From the NCBI RefSeq assembly GCF_012272825.1, contig NZ_JAAWWS010000145.1:62001-126000 (forward strand): 64,000 bases of DNA, in the 5' to 3' direction. Shown in pieces: positions 56,234 to 64,000 of the stretch (the stretch's first letter is position 1; the number at the start of each line of letters is the position of its first letter). The DNA is from Wenzhouxiangella sp. XN79A (GTDB taxonomy: Bacteria; Pseudomonadota; Gammaproteobacteria; Xanthomonadales; Wenzhouxiangellaceae). The notes beneath the pieces are model-generated. The model worked only from the letters and a program-made list of their open reading frames with translations. It had not been told where the DNA came from and did not search any database. The translations under genes and the position numbers were made by a program.

Positions 56234-57322
56234 CTACTGGACCAGCGAGATGCCGAGGCCCACCGTGGTCTGTCGGTGGTTGTAGTCGATCAGGGTTTCG
56301 CCGTAGCCGCTGAACACCTGCAGGTAGGCCTTGAGATCGCCGTACAGCGGGTAGTGCCAGTCGAACTGCATCGCGCCGCGGCGCTCGCCGGGCGCCCAGC
56401 GGCCCATGATGCCGAAGTCGTGCCGGCCGCGCGACCAGTCCAGCCGGATGTCGCCCCAGCCCATGTAGTCCTCGATGTCGGGATTGTCTTCGCTGCTCTT
56501 TCGGATCTCCCACCACGGCCGGACCACCAGTCGCAGGTCATCGCGCTCGAAGCCGAACGCGGCATAGACCCGGTTCCAGCTGCGCGACAGCGGGTCGGCG
56601 CGGCCGTTGGACTGGTGGACGAAGCCGAGGTTGACCATCTGCCAGCGCCAGCCCAGCAGGTCCAGTCCGGTCCGGACGCTGGCAAACAGTTCCGGTGCGT
56701 AGTTGGTCTCGCGGAACGGTTCGGACTCGATCGAGTTGTAGGCCTGCCAGTTGGATTGCTGGGTGTAGGCGGCCCACAGGTCGACGTTGTCGCCGATCAG
56801 GTTGTCGGCAAGCTTGGTCTTCAGGCTGAGCTGGAACTTGATCTCGACCGGGTCGAGGTTGCGTCGCTCCGGCGGGAGCGCGCCGGGCAGATCGACGAAC
56901 GGTCGCTCGTTCGGGCGGGACGACCAGCGGCCCGGCAGCAGATAGACCGGCTCGTGCCGCCGGACGTGGAGCAGGCCGCCGTGCGTTGCATCGTCGAGTT
57001 CGTGTTGGCGGACCATCCGGCTGCGCGATAGCGGCGTGTCCTCGATCGCCGCGAACGACCGGGCGTTCGCGGAGACAATTTCACGGCGGTCCGACTCGGA
57101 GGGCTCGGACTGCGACGTGGCCCGCTGCGGCGTCCGGGTCACGCTGGCGCCGGGCAGGGCGTCGTAGCATGCCAGGCGTCGCTCGGGGTCGTCCAGCGCG
57201 CGGCAGGCGTCGACGGCTTCGTGCAACGAGGGCCGGGTCGAGGCCTCCCCGGTGACGGTGCACAGCGCGAGGAAAACGACCAGCGCCGGGATGACAGGCC
57301 TGTTGCAAAACGGGCGGTGCAT
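56234..57322 (-). CDS. pldA: Outer-membrane phospholipase A (OMPLA)
   Basis: A 362-aa precursor. After the signal peptide, residues about 30-110 form an extra periplasmic segment with ACRALDDPERRLACYD, common in bacterial PldA-like proteins. The beta-barrel holds the catalytic motif VHQSNGRADPLSRSWNRVY with H236, S238 and N250, equivalent to His142/Ser144/Asn156 of E. coli. The barrel ends in a C-terminal aromatic-poor strand (LGISLVQ). It hydrolyses phospholipids in the outer membrane upon asymmetry loss. It is divergent from the IPTL-type gene. Confidence 0.92.
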   Translation of the reverse strand: MHRPFCNRPVIPALVVFLALCTVTGEASTRPSLHEAVDACRALDDPERRLACYDALPGASVTRTPQRATSQSEPSESDRREIVSANARSFAAIEDTPLSRSRMVRQHELDDATHGGLLHVRRHEPVYLLPGRWSSRPNERPFVDLPGALPPERRNLDPVEIKFQLSLKTKLADNLIGDNVDLWAAYTQQSNWQAYNSIESEPFRETNYAPELFASVRTGLDLLGWRWQMVNLGFVHQSNGRADPLSRSWNRVYAAFGFERDDLRLVVRPWWEIRKSSEDNPDIEDYMGWGDIRLDWSRGRHDFGIMGRWAPGERRGAMQFDWHYPLYGDLKAYLQVFSGYGETLIDYNHRQTTVGLGISLVQ

Positions 57323-57418
57323 GGAATACCCTCGAAGAGCAAGCCCCATATTCTGCATGATCACTGGGAACCATTCGCCAAAAACCATTCGAGTGCGAAC
57401 CACCCGAGGGAGAACACC

Positions 57419-58291
57419 ATGATTCGCAAGGGACTTATCGTTGCCGCAGTGGCCGCTGCCGCTACCGTGGCCTGGGCACAGGAAGCCAAGGAACCGCCGC
57501 CGTCCGGCAACAGCGTCGGCCCTGACCGTGGCGTGATTTCGGACAACTTCGGCTACACGTTCACCGATTCCGCGTCGGGCGACTGCGCATTCGATTTCAT
57601 CGACATCGCCTCGACCGGGGCCAGCGTCGTTGCACCGGGGGTCGACGACGGTGCGTCCGCGCCGGTCCCGATCCCGACCGATTTCGATTTCTATGGCACC
57701 CAGGTCACCGACCTGGTGATGGCGTCGAACGGCTACCTGTCGACCGACCCGACCGATACCGGACCGGACCTGTCCAATGACTGCCCGCTGCCGGCAGCGC
57801 CCAGTTCGGGAGGCGGCGCCCGCATCTACCCCCTGAACGACGACCTGGTCGCTACGGGCGGGGGCTTCTACGAGTATTTCGCCTCCTGCCCGCGCGCTTC
57901 GGACCAGTTTCCGCTCAACGGCCTGGGCTGCCACGTGTTCCAGTGGGAAGGCGCGACGCACTTCGGCGGCGGCGGTCCGTTCACCTTCCAGGTCGTGCTG
58001 TACGACGAAAGCTACGAGATCGTCTTCCAGCACCTGGGGGGCAACTCCGAGGAAGGCAGCGGATCGACGACCGGCATCCAGAACGCCGCAGCCGACGATG
58101 GCCTGACCTACGCCTGCGACACGGCGGCGACGATCGTGGCCGATTCGGCCCAGTGCTTCATCCACCCGGCCCCGTCCGCCGTCGGCATCGGCGAGCAGGC
58201 CATTCCGACGATGAGCCGGACCGGCCTGATCGCCATGGTCCTGGTGCTGATGGCGCTGGGCGGGATCGTGCTGGTGCGCCGCGCCGGCTGA
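57419..58291 (+). CDS. IPTL-CTERM-like exported protein
   Basis: A 290-aa secreted protein: signal peptide (MIRKGLIVAAVAAAATVAWA), a beta-rich body with six cysteines (CAFDFIDIASTG; FYGTQVTDLVMASNGYLST), and a C-terminal sorting-like tail: IPTMSRTGLIAMVLVLMALG then VLVRRAG. This resembles the IPTL-CTERM signal (IPTL-x-x-W-G, hydrophobic helix, Arg-rich end) recognised by exosortase-type enzymes, with Met-Ser-Arg-Thr replacing the usual residues. No exosortase gene is in the window. The ribosome-binding site GAGGGAG is well placed. Confidence 0.75.
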   Translation: MIRKGLIVAAVAAAATVAWAQEAKEPPPSGNSVGPDRGVISDNFGYTFTDSASGDCAFDFIDIASTGASVVAPGVDDGASAPVPIPTDFDFYGTQVTDLVMASNGYLSTDPTDTGPDLSNDCPLPAAPSSGGGARIYPLNDDLVATGGGFYEYFASCPRASDQFPLNGLGCHVFQWEGATHFGGGGPFTFQVVLYDESYEIVFQHLGGNSEEGSGSTTGIQNAAADDGLTYACDTAATIVADSAQCFIHPAPSAVGIGEQAIPTMSRTGLIAMVLVLMALGGIVLVRRAG

Positions 58292-58330
58292 TCCGCCGGG
58301 CCGCATCGCCGCTCGATCCGATCGAGCACG

Positions 58331-58365
58331 AAAAAAGCCCCGACCGCCGCGGTCGGGGCTTTTTC
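58331..58365. terminator. Bidirectional intrinsic terminator
   Basis: A 10-bp stem AGCCCCGACC/GGTCGGGGCT with a 5-nt loop is flanked by an A-run on the left and a T-run on the right, so it has a T-tract on both strands. It can end the plus-strand IPTL gene and the minus-strand tRNA that converge here. Confidence 0.9.
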
Positions 58366-58371
58366 GTTGTC

Positions 58372-58446
58372 TGGTGGGCGATGCTGGGTTCGAACCAGCG
58401 ACCCCTGCCGTGTGAAGACAGTGCTCTCCCGCTGAGCTAATCGCCC
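58372..58446 (-). tRNA. tRNA-Val(CAC)
   Basis: A complete cloverleaf on the minus strand: acceptor GGGCGAT/ATCGCCC, D-arm GCTC-AGCGGGA-GAGC, anticodon stem CTGTC/GGCAG with loop TTCACAC (anticodon CAC, reading GTG), T-arm with GTTCGAA, and encoded CCA (58372-58374). GTG is a preferred valine codon in this GC-rich genome. Its 3' end faces the shared terminator. Confidence 0.95.
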
Positions 58447-58455
58447 GAGCCGCGT

Positions 58456-58461
58456 AGTGTA
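58456..58461 (-). promoter_or_regulatory. Candidate -10 box of tRNA-Val
   Basis: TACACT (minus strand) lies 9 nt before the mature tRNA 5' end, giving a plausible short leader. A weak TTTCCC -35 is about 17 nt further upstream. Confidence 0.4.
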
Positions 58462-58509
58462 CCCGAACCCGCCGCGCCGGGAAACACCCTCGATCGCCGG
58501 GCGCGCCGG

Positions 58510-58622
58510 TCAGCCGGCCCGCATCACGGCCCGGTAGGCGGCCGGAATCACCAGCAGGGTCAGCGCCGTCGAGGCGATCAGGCCGGAGATGATCGCCCAG
58601 GCCATCGGTGGCCAGAGGGTGG
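58510..58622 (-). pseudogene. C-terminal stump of an RND efflux permease gene
   Basis: This encodes only TLWPPMAWAIISGLIAST-ALTLLVIPAAYRAVMRAG-stop, the last transmembrane helix of an AcrB-type permease. Positions 58542-58620 match 60063-60141 of the intact RND gene at 74 of 79 bases, while the tails after the helix differ. Upstream of 58622 the homology stops abruptly at the edge of lower-GC DNA. It is the remnant of a second, tandem RND gene, or a partial duplication, truncated by the accessory segment. Confidence 0.85.
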
Positions 58623-58742
58623 GACCGTACCTGGTCCAAGAAAGCCAGCTATTCGCCTCGCTGGGGGCTATTGAAGGAGCCGCGTGGACTTTATTGATCG
58701 ACTCCCATATGAAAGTGTAGCGTCCATTTGGGGTGTTGATTA

Positions 58743-59357
58743 GTGTTGCCATTTGGAGTAGGAGGATCAAAACTGACGGTTAGTGCCTATAACGATTTGG
58801 ACTCAGTCAGTGTTTTCGCGGGTGCTGAATGGTTCGCCATGCAGTGCTCGGTCGCGATGTGCTTGATTGTCGCGCTTCCAACAATTTCGCTTGGTCAGTG
58901 CATTCCAGCTACCCACCCGACGGAACCGACTGGGAACTCTACAGCCAGTACTGCAGTTTGGACGGAAACGAACTGGGAGTCCTGGTATCAGTCGATGGCC
59001 ACCCTCGTGAATTCAGGTGTCGATCCGGAAGGGGTCTATTGGCTTCTGCGGCACGACGTCGATCTGCTCTCTACCGCGGAGCCGCTGCTTGCCACCATTG
59101 ACTTTCCGCCCCCGCCCGGTGGCGTAAACCCCGGGCCCGGCGGGGGCGGTCTTATCGTCAACGGGGAATTGGACGCTCCAGGAGCGAATCAGCTTCGCTT
59201 CACCTCGGGGGGACCAGACGATCGAAAGCTGTTACATGCCCGCTCAACGAGAAAGCTTGATCCGTCTACACGGAATCGATCCAGCCACCTTTCCTCAGGG
59301 CATATCAGTTGGTGTCCCACCTGGATGGCTTGGCCCCGGCTTGGTCGCATTGGGTAG
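58743..59357 (+). CDS. Possible secreted hypothetical protein in accessory segment
   Basis: A 204-codon frame (GTG start; ATG at 58839 also possible) in lower-GC DNA. It contains a hydrophobic stretch MCLIVALPTISLGQC, a Thr/Ser-rich part and a proline/glycine linker PPPPGGVNPGPGGGG. Codon usage differs from flanking genes, and the C-terminus (HARSTRKLDPSTRNRSSHLS) reads like an out-of-frame tail. It may be degenerate or frameshifted into the next frame. Not recognised. Confidence 0.3.
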   Translation: MLPFGVGGSKLTVSAYNDLDSVSVFAGAEWFAMQCSVAMCLIVALPTISLGQCIPATHPTEPTGNSTASTAVWTETNWESWYQSMATLVNSGVDPEGVYWLLRHDVDLLSTAEPLLATIDFPPPPGGVNPGPGGGGLIVNGELDAPGANQLRFTSGGPDDRKLLHARSTRKLDPSTRNRSSHLSSGHISWCPTWMAWPRLGRIG

Positions 59358-59487
59358 AAGCCTTCGACGTGTTCCTCATCCGTATGCTCGAGCAGCTGCC
59401 GGCGCACTTGAAGATGCTGGAGCAGTGCTGTCTCTCTGGTGGGCGATCTTTCACGGAGAGGATGACGAGGAACAAGACGATGAGTAA
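59236..59487 (+). CDS. Possible small hypothetical protein in accessory segment
   Basis: An 83-codon frame, MPAQRESLIRLHGIDPATFP..., with an acidic end GEDDEEQDDE and overlapping the previous frame by 122 nt. It has a more natural composition than the tail of the overlapping frame, so it could be the true continuation after a frameshift or a separate small gene. No clear ribosome-binding site. Not recognised. Confidence 0.35.
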   Translation: MPAQRESLIRLHGIDPATFPQGISVGVPPGWLGPGLVALGRSLRRVPHPYARAAAGALEDAGAVLSLWWAIFHGEDDEEQDDE

Positions 59488-59570
59488 ACCCGCGTGCTGC
59501 TTGATGCGAAGCCTGGGGCGTGAGGGCAGCATTTGACCACTGGCGGCTTACGAGGCGGAGGTCGACTTCG

Positions 59571-59849
59571 ATGAACCTGAGAAAACTCGCGAAGCAGTGG
59601 GCTCTTTTACAAGTGAAAGGAGGCGCACGGAGTCCGGGTCGGGCCGTCAGCTCGATCGTCAAGGGTCTGATTTTCGTGGGGCTTCAGTTCGTGATCGACG
59701 CGCCAGGGTTTTTGCTGGGCTTCATCGGATTGCTTTTCCTGGTTGATGGCGTGTGCGAATTCGAACGAGCGGGCTTTCTTCTTCTTCTGGACGAAGTCGA
59801 CGACGATTCAAACGGTCGATCGGCGTCGGACGAGGTTCGAGAACAATGA
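59571..59849 (+). CDS. Small membrane protein in accessory segment
   Basis: A 92-aa protein with a good ribosome-binding site (GGAGG, 9 nt upstream). A basic N-terminus (MNLRKLAKQWALLQVKGGAR) precedes two hydrophobic stretches (VKGLIFVGLQFVIDAPGFLL; GFIGLLFLVDGVCEF) and an acidic tail. Not recognised. In a short accessory segment, a small membrane protein like this could be an immunity-type or orphan cargo gene; that is speculation. Confidence 0.5.
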   Translation: MNLRKLAKQWALLQVKGGARSPGRAVSSIVKGLIFVGLQFVIDAPGFLLGFIGLLFLVDGVCEFERAGFLLLLDEVDDDSNGRSASDEVREQ

Positions 59850-59872
59850 TGAACGCCGCCGAATGGATCGGA

Positions 59873-59890
59873 GCGGCCTCTGCAGGCCGC
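59873..59890. terminator. Hairpin downstream of the small membrane gene
   Basis: A perfect 7-bp stem GCGGCCT/AGGCCGC with loop CTGC begins 24 nt after the stop. No T-run follows. The remaining stretch to 60021 holds no supported gene. Confidence 0.4.
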
Positions 59891-60021
59891 AGAATCGACT
59901 GCGGCCAGCCCCATCTCCCGCATCGCGGCCAGTCGCGCAATGCGGGCGGATTCTTCGGTTGGGCGGCGTGATGTGCTTGTTCGCGGGCCGGTAGAGACTG
60001 CGGATCGGAAGCCGGTCGAGA

Positions 60022-63000
60022 TCATTCCTGCCCAGGGATTCGGTACACCAGCCGATACAGCGCCGGAATCACCAGCAGGGTCAGCGCCGTCGAGGCGATC
60101 AGTCCCGAGATGATCGCCCAGGCCATCGGCGGCCACAGCGTCGATTCGGTCAGGGTCAGCGGCAAGAGGCCGAGCACGGTGGTGGTCGTGGTCATGACGA
60201 TCGGCCGGGTCCGGCGCTCGATGGCCGCGCGGATCGCTTCGTCGATCGTCCGTCGATGCTCGGTCCGTTCCTGCTGGGCGCGGTCGAGCAGAACGATCGC
60301 ATTGTTGACCACGATGCCGACCAGCGCGACCACGCCGAGCATCGCGGTAAATCCGAACGGCTGGCCGGCCAGCAGCAGCCCCGGCACCACGCCGACGGCG
60401 GCCAGCGGCACCGAGACCAGCACCAGTGCGGTCAGGCGGAAGGAATTGAACTGCCAGAGCAGGAAGGCCAGCAGCAGCACGATACCGACCGGCAGGGCCG
60501 AGAACAGCGCGGTGTTCGCGTCGCCGGCTTCGGCCGCTGCGCCGCCGATCACCAGTTCGACCGTGTCCGGCAGCGACGCCTCGCGCATCCGCGCCTCGAA
60601 GGCCTCGAGCACGGTGTAGACGGTTGCGCCCTCGGCGGTCTCGGCCAGCACCGCGGTCAGCCGGCGCAGGTTGCGGTGTTCGATGACGGCCGGCTGGAAG
60701 GCCAGCGTCGGGCGTACGAACTGGGCCAGCGGAATGCGCCGGCCGTCGGCGGCCTGAACTTCCAGGCCGGCCAACGCCTCGGCCGCGAAGCGCTCGCCCT
60801 CCGGGGCGCGGATGCGCATGTCGATCGGTTCGCGGCCGTCGCGCCAGACCGAGAACGAGCGGCCCAGCGTGGCGTCGGCCAGCAGTCGCGAAATCTCGGC
60901 GCGCGAGACGCCGAAACGGGCCGTCTCGGCGGTGTCGATCGCGAAATCCAGCGTCGGCATGCCGGTGCCGAGCCGATGGCGGACGTCCTCGGCGCCGGGC
61001 ACCGAGCGCAGCACCCGCATGACGGTCAGGGCGGCCTCGTAGAGTGCATCGGGGTCGTTGCCGAACAGCCGGATCTCGATCGGCGCCTCGATCGGTGGGC
61101 CCTGGCCCAGTCGATGGGCGATGACCTGCGCTTCGGGGATCGCCAGCGGCGCATCGCGGCGCAGCTCGTCCATCAGCGCGGGCAGGTCGCGCTGGTCGCG
61201 CGAGATCACCACGAGCCGGGCCCGGTGGGGCACCGCCGGGACCTCCATCAGGTTGTAGAAGAAGCGCGGGCCGCTGGCGCCGGCGAACACGTGGACCGCC
61301 TCGACGTCGTCGCGCGCGCGCAGCGTCGCGGCCAGGCCGGCGGCCTGCAGCGCCGAGTGTTCGGTCCGCGTGCCCTCCGGGAAGTGCAGGTCGACGATCA
61401 GCTGGTTGCGGTCGGTCGACGGAAAGAAATCACGCGGCAGCAACTGGGTCAGCAGCCCCGAGCCGATGACCAGTGCCAGCGCCACGGCCAGGATCGTGCC
61501 CGGCCGCCGGGTGGCCAGGTCGCCGAGCCGCCGGCCCAGCGCGGCGAACGCGTGCGAGCGCCGATCGGCGTCGGTCCTGGCCTTCAGGACCATCGAGCCG
61601 GACAGCGGCGTGACGATCAACGCGTAGACCAGGCTGACCGTGAGCACCAGCATGACCATGATCGGAATGCCGCGGGTGAAATCGGCGGTGTCGCCGCGCG
61701 ACAGCAGCAGCGGGGTGAAGGCCGCCAGCGTAGTGCCGGTCGCGGCGGTCAGTGGCCCGGCCAGCTCGCGCACCGCGGCGGCCGAGGCCGCGGCCCGGCG
61801 CAGCCCGCGGTCGAGGTGGTACTGCAGGTTCTCGGCCATCACGATGGCGTTGTCGACCAGCATGCCCAGCGCGATGACCATGCCGGCGATCGCCATCTGG
61901 TGCAGTACCCCGCCGCCCATGGCGAACAGCGCCAGTGCGCTGAACGTGACCAGCGGCAGCAGGCTGGCGACCAGCAGGCCCAGCCGAAATCCCATGAACA
62001 GCAGCAGCACCAGGGCGACGGTGGCCACACCGATGCCCAGCGAACGGCCCAGTTCGGACAGCCGCTGCTCGACCCAGCGCGGTTGGTAGAACATTTCCTC
62101 GATCGCCAGCGGCGCATAGCTCGGCCGGAGTTCGTCGACGAGCGCGCGGACCTGGCGACCGAAGTGGACCGCGTTGACCGTGTCGTCCGGGATCACGATG
62201 CCGAGGCCGACCGCGGCGCGGCCGTCCATCCACATCCGCTCGGTGGCCGGTTCGCTCGGCACGACCCGGACCGAGGCCAGCTCCGACAGCGGCACCAGGC
62301 TGCCGTCGGCAAGCCGGATCGGCGTGCCGGTCAGCTCGCTCAGCGATTCGAAGTCGCTGGCCGGATTGATCAGCAGCGAGCGGCCATCGACATCGAGACT
62401 GCCGCCGGCGACGGTCTCGTTGCGCTCGGCCAGTTGCTCGATCAGTGCGCCGGGCGACAGCTCGGCGGCGCTGGCCCGGGCCGGGTCGATGCGGACCAGC
62501 AGCTGTTCGCCGGGGTCGGCCAGCAGCTCGATGCGAGCGATGTCGGTGATCCGGAACAGGTCGCGCCGGAGCTGGCGCGCGGCCTCGAGCAGCTCGAGCA
62601 GGTCATCGGAACCGGTGATCGCCAGCACGATGCCGTGGGCGTCCATCGAGCGGTCGTCGAGCCGGGTCTCGCCGGCGTCGGGCGGAAAGCGCGCCTCGGC
62701 GCGGTCCAGCGCCACCCGGACCCGGTCCCATGCTGTATCGGTGTCGTAGACCGACTGGTCGAGCCCGACGGTGAGGACCGCCACGCCGAGCCGCGCGGCA
62801 CCGATGATCTCGACCACGTGCTCGACCTGGGCCAGCTCTTCCTCGAGCGGATCGAGGATCAGGCGCTCGACCTCGGCCGGCTCGGCGCCCGGCCACTGGA
62901 CGACGACCTGGGCATAGCGGTACGGGAAGAACGGGTCCTCCTGGCGGTCCATCGTGAACCAGGCCAGCGCGCCGAGCAGGGACAGCAACAGCACGGTGGC

Positions 63001-63045
63001 CAGGACCAGCCGGCGCCGATCCAGCGCAGCGCGGATCCAGCTCAC
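60022..63045 (-). CDS. RND-family efflux permease (AcrB/MexB-like)
   Basis: A 1007-aa inner-membrane proton-driven pump with twelve helices and two large periplasmic loops. The proton-relay motif in TM4 reads GMLVDNAIVMAENL (the second Asp of AcrB is Asn here), and the TM10-12 region shows GIVVNNAIVLLDRAQQER and TLWPPMAWAIISGLIAS. The relatively short length and the VDN variant suggest the broad HAE/heavy-metal-independent group common in environmental bacteria. It overlaps the adaptor gene by 4 nt. Substrate unknown; no outer-membrane channel gene is visible in the window. Confidence 0.9.
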   Translation of the reverse strand: MSWIRAALDRRRLVLATVLLLSLLGALAWFTMDRQEDPFFPYRYAQVVVQWPGAEPAEVERLILDPLEEELAQVEHVVEIIGAARLGVAVLTVGLDQSVYDTDTAWDRVRVALDRAEARFPPDAGETRLDDRSMDAHGIVLAITGSDDLLELLEAARQLRRDLFRITDIARIELLADPGEQLLVRIDPARASAAELSPGALIEQLAERNETVAGGSLDVDGRSLLINPASDFESLSELTGTPIRLADGSLVPLSELASVRVVPSEPATERMWMDGRAAVGLGIVIPDDTVNAVHFGRQVRALVDELRPSYAPLAIEEMFYQPRWVEQRLSELGRSLGIGVATVALVLLLFMGFRLGLLVASLLPLVTFSALALFAMGGGVLHQMAIAGMVIALGMLVDNAIVMAENLQYHLDRGLRRAAASAAAVRELAGPLTAATGTTLAAFTPLLLSRGDTADFTRGIPIMVMLVLTVSLVYALIVTPLSGSMVLKARTDADRRSHAFAALGRRLGDLATRRPGTILAVALALVIGSGLLTQLLPRDFFPSTDRNQLIVDLHFPEGTRTEHSALQAAGLAATLRARDDVEAVHVFAGASGPRFFYNLMEVPAVPHRARLVVISRDQRDLPALMDELRRDAPLAIPEAQVIAHRLGQGPPIEAPIEIRLFGNDPDALYEAALTVMRVLRSVPGAEDVRHRLGTGMPTLDFAIDTAETARFGVSRAEISRLLADATLGRSFSVWRDGREPIDMRIRAPEGERFAAEALAGLEVQAADGRRIPLAQFVRPTLAFQPAVIEHRNLRRLTAVLAETAEGATVYTVLEAFEARMREASLPDTVELVIGGAAAEAGDANTALFSALPVGIVLLLAFLLWQFNSFRLTALVLVSVPLAAVGVVPGLLLAGQPFGFTAMLGVVALVGIVVNNAIVLLDRAQQERTEHRRTIDEAIRAAIERRTRPIVMTTTTTVLGLLPLTLTESTLWPPMAWAIISGLIASTALTLLVIPALYRLVYRIPGQE

Positions 63046-64000
63046 TCGGTGCGCCCGGCGTCGAGCAGCCGCACCGGCTCGCCGTCGAGCAGCTGGGCGT
63101 GGCCGCTGACGATGACCGGATCGTCGACGGCCAGGTCGCCGAACACCGTCGCGTACCGGCCCTGCAGACGGCCGACGTCGACGGCGACGTGCTCGGCCCG
63201 GCCGTCCCGCACACGGACCACCCGACTGACCCGGGTGCCGGGGTTGAGGACGGCCGCCAGCGGCACGCCAACGCCGGCCGGCGCAGCGAAGGCCAGCTCG
63301 ACGTCGACCGCATCACCGGGAACGAGCTCGGCATCGGCGTCCAGCGCCAGCACCGCCGGCGCGGTCCGGCCCGGCGCGGCCTGGCCCAGGCCGGTCAGCC
63401 GCGCGCCGAAACGGCGGCCATCGTCGATCCGACGCACCGGGCGGTCGAGTGGATCGCGCAGGGTCGCTGCGCGGTGCGCGGGTAGCCGGATCTCGACTTC
63501 CAGGGCATCGGCATCGGCCAGGTCCAGCACCGGCTGGCCGGCCGCGGCGAAGTCGCCGGGCTCGAGGTGCAGCTCGCTGACCCGGCCGGCGAACGGCGCG
63601 CGCAGGCCGGCCTCCTCCAGCTGGGCCACCGCTTCGTCGAGCCGCGCGCGGGCCTGGTCCAGCGCCGCGGCGGCGGCGTCACGCTGGGCCCGGACCTGCT
63701 CCAGTTCGTCCGGTGCGATCAGCTCGCGTTCGACCAGTCGCCCGAGTCGTTCGGTATCGCGCTCCAGCTGATCACGTCGCGTCTCGGCTTCGGCCACCGC
63801 GGCGCTCGCAGCGGCCACGCCCGGCTGCAGCGCGGGATTGTGCAGCACCGCCAGCAGCTGGCCGGCGGCAACCCGTTCGCCGCGCTCGACGCGGCGTTCG
63901 GCCAGGTAGCCGGACTGCAGGAAGGCCAGCGAGGCACGCTCGGTGGCCCGGACCACGCCGGGAAAGCGAACGATGTCCACGGCCGGCAGTTCGATCGCCG
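63042..64000 (-). CDS. RND efflux membrane fusion protein (partial, runs off window)
   Basis: At least 319 codons of an HlyD/AcrA-type periplasmic adaptor; its N-terminus lies beyond 64000 (the frame continues through ELPAVDIVRFPG to the edge). Visible parts: lipoyl half RVERGERVAAGQLLAVLHNP, a coiled coil with QLERDTERLGRLVERELIAPDELEQ, second lipoyl half LRAPFAGRVSELHLEPGDFAAAGQPV, beta-barrel and membrane-proximal domain. Operon with the RND permease. Confidence 0.9.
   Translation of the reverse strand, partial: AIELPAVDIVRFPGVVRATERASLAFLQSGYLAERRVERGERVAAGQLLAVLHNPALQPGVAAASAAVAEAETRRDQLERDTERLGRLVERELIAPDELEQVRAQRDAAAAALDQARARLDEAVAQLEEAGLRAPFAGRVSELHLEPGDFAAAGQPVLDLADADALEVEIRLPAHRAATLRDPLDRPVRRIDDGRRFGARLTGLGQAAPGRTAPAVLALDADAELVPGDAVDVELAFAAPAGVGVPLAAVLNPGTRVSRVVRVRDGRAEHVAVDVGRLQGRYATVFGDLAVDDPVIVSGHAQLLDGEPVRLLDAGRTE

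Noticed and set aside
59684-60136. Minus-strand frame with STGPRT and ARIARLAAMREMG
   Set aside because: Looks briefly protein-like but is low-complexity, overlaps the better-supported membrane gene and has no start signal.
60256-63771. An 1171-codon plus-strand open frame
   Set aside because: Exactly antisense to the RND permease and adaptor, with low-complexity shadow composition.

Overview
This is a GC-rich (roughly two thirds G+C by eye), densely packed chromosomal window of a Gram-negative bacterium. Outer-membrane phospholipase A, RND efflux, Mrp antiporter genes, ElaA, PrlC and a monothiol glutaredoxin fusion point to the Gammaproteobacteria, probably near the Xanthomonadales/Wenzhouxiangella group; this placement is inference. 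Most genes overlap by 4 nt (ATGA or GTGA), so translationally coupled operons dominate, and convergent neighbours often end within 20 nt of each other.

Layout. 1-2.5 kb: molybdate uptake operon modABC. 2.5-6.1 kb: minus-strand operon alaA-prlC-dgkA. 6.2-7.5 kb: a small SET-domain protein and exonuclease III. 7.5-12.7 kb: a MacAB-like ABC module whose adaptor gene carries one in-frame amber codon, plus an orphan TonB-like protein; the block is bracketed by the xthA 3' end and a diverged 39-bp copy of it. 12.7-15.9 kb: a glutaredoxin/A-type/rhodanese fusion, an unknown 344-aa protein, ElaA and a YkvA-like protein. 16-23 kb: the oligopeptide importer oppABCDF plus a LEA-type lipoprotein, split between oppC and oppD by about 850 bp of non-coding DNA holding two convergent copies of a structured repeat. 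23-24 kb: small membrane proteins and a Rieske protein. 24-31.4 kb: a ten-gene Mrp/MBH-type cation antiporter operon with three antiporter-like subunits. 31.5-34.1 kb: a BLUF photoreceptor, NnrU and a cardiolipin synthase.

34.2-38 kb: metK-ahcY-metF, three enzymes of the S-adenosylmethionine cycle, with a 28-bp palindrome just before metK. 38-44.8 kb: a TPR-GGDEF protein, a Cys-rich small protein, a periplasmic isoaspartyl peptidase, MAPEG and Nudix proteins, a secreted beta-propeller and a FEN-type nuclease. 45-52 kb: an SDR, small envelope proteins, an acetyl-CoA hydrolase/transferase, a CPA1 antiporter and an M49-like lipoprotein peptidase. 52-58.3 kb: a very large sensory diguanylate cyclase, an alpha/beta hydrolase, PldA and an IPTL-CTERM-like surface protein. 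58.4 kb: tRNA-Val(CAC). 58.5-60 kb: a lower-GC accessory segment next to the C-terminal stump of an RND gene. 60-64 kb: an intact RND permease and its adaptor, cut by the window end.

The strongest unexplained signal is the convergent repeat pair at 18543-19146. The two copies differ in sequence, but five helices are kept, several by compensatory changes. This is what a conserved structured RNA (or DNA) element looks like rather than a protein gene.
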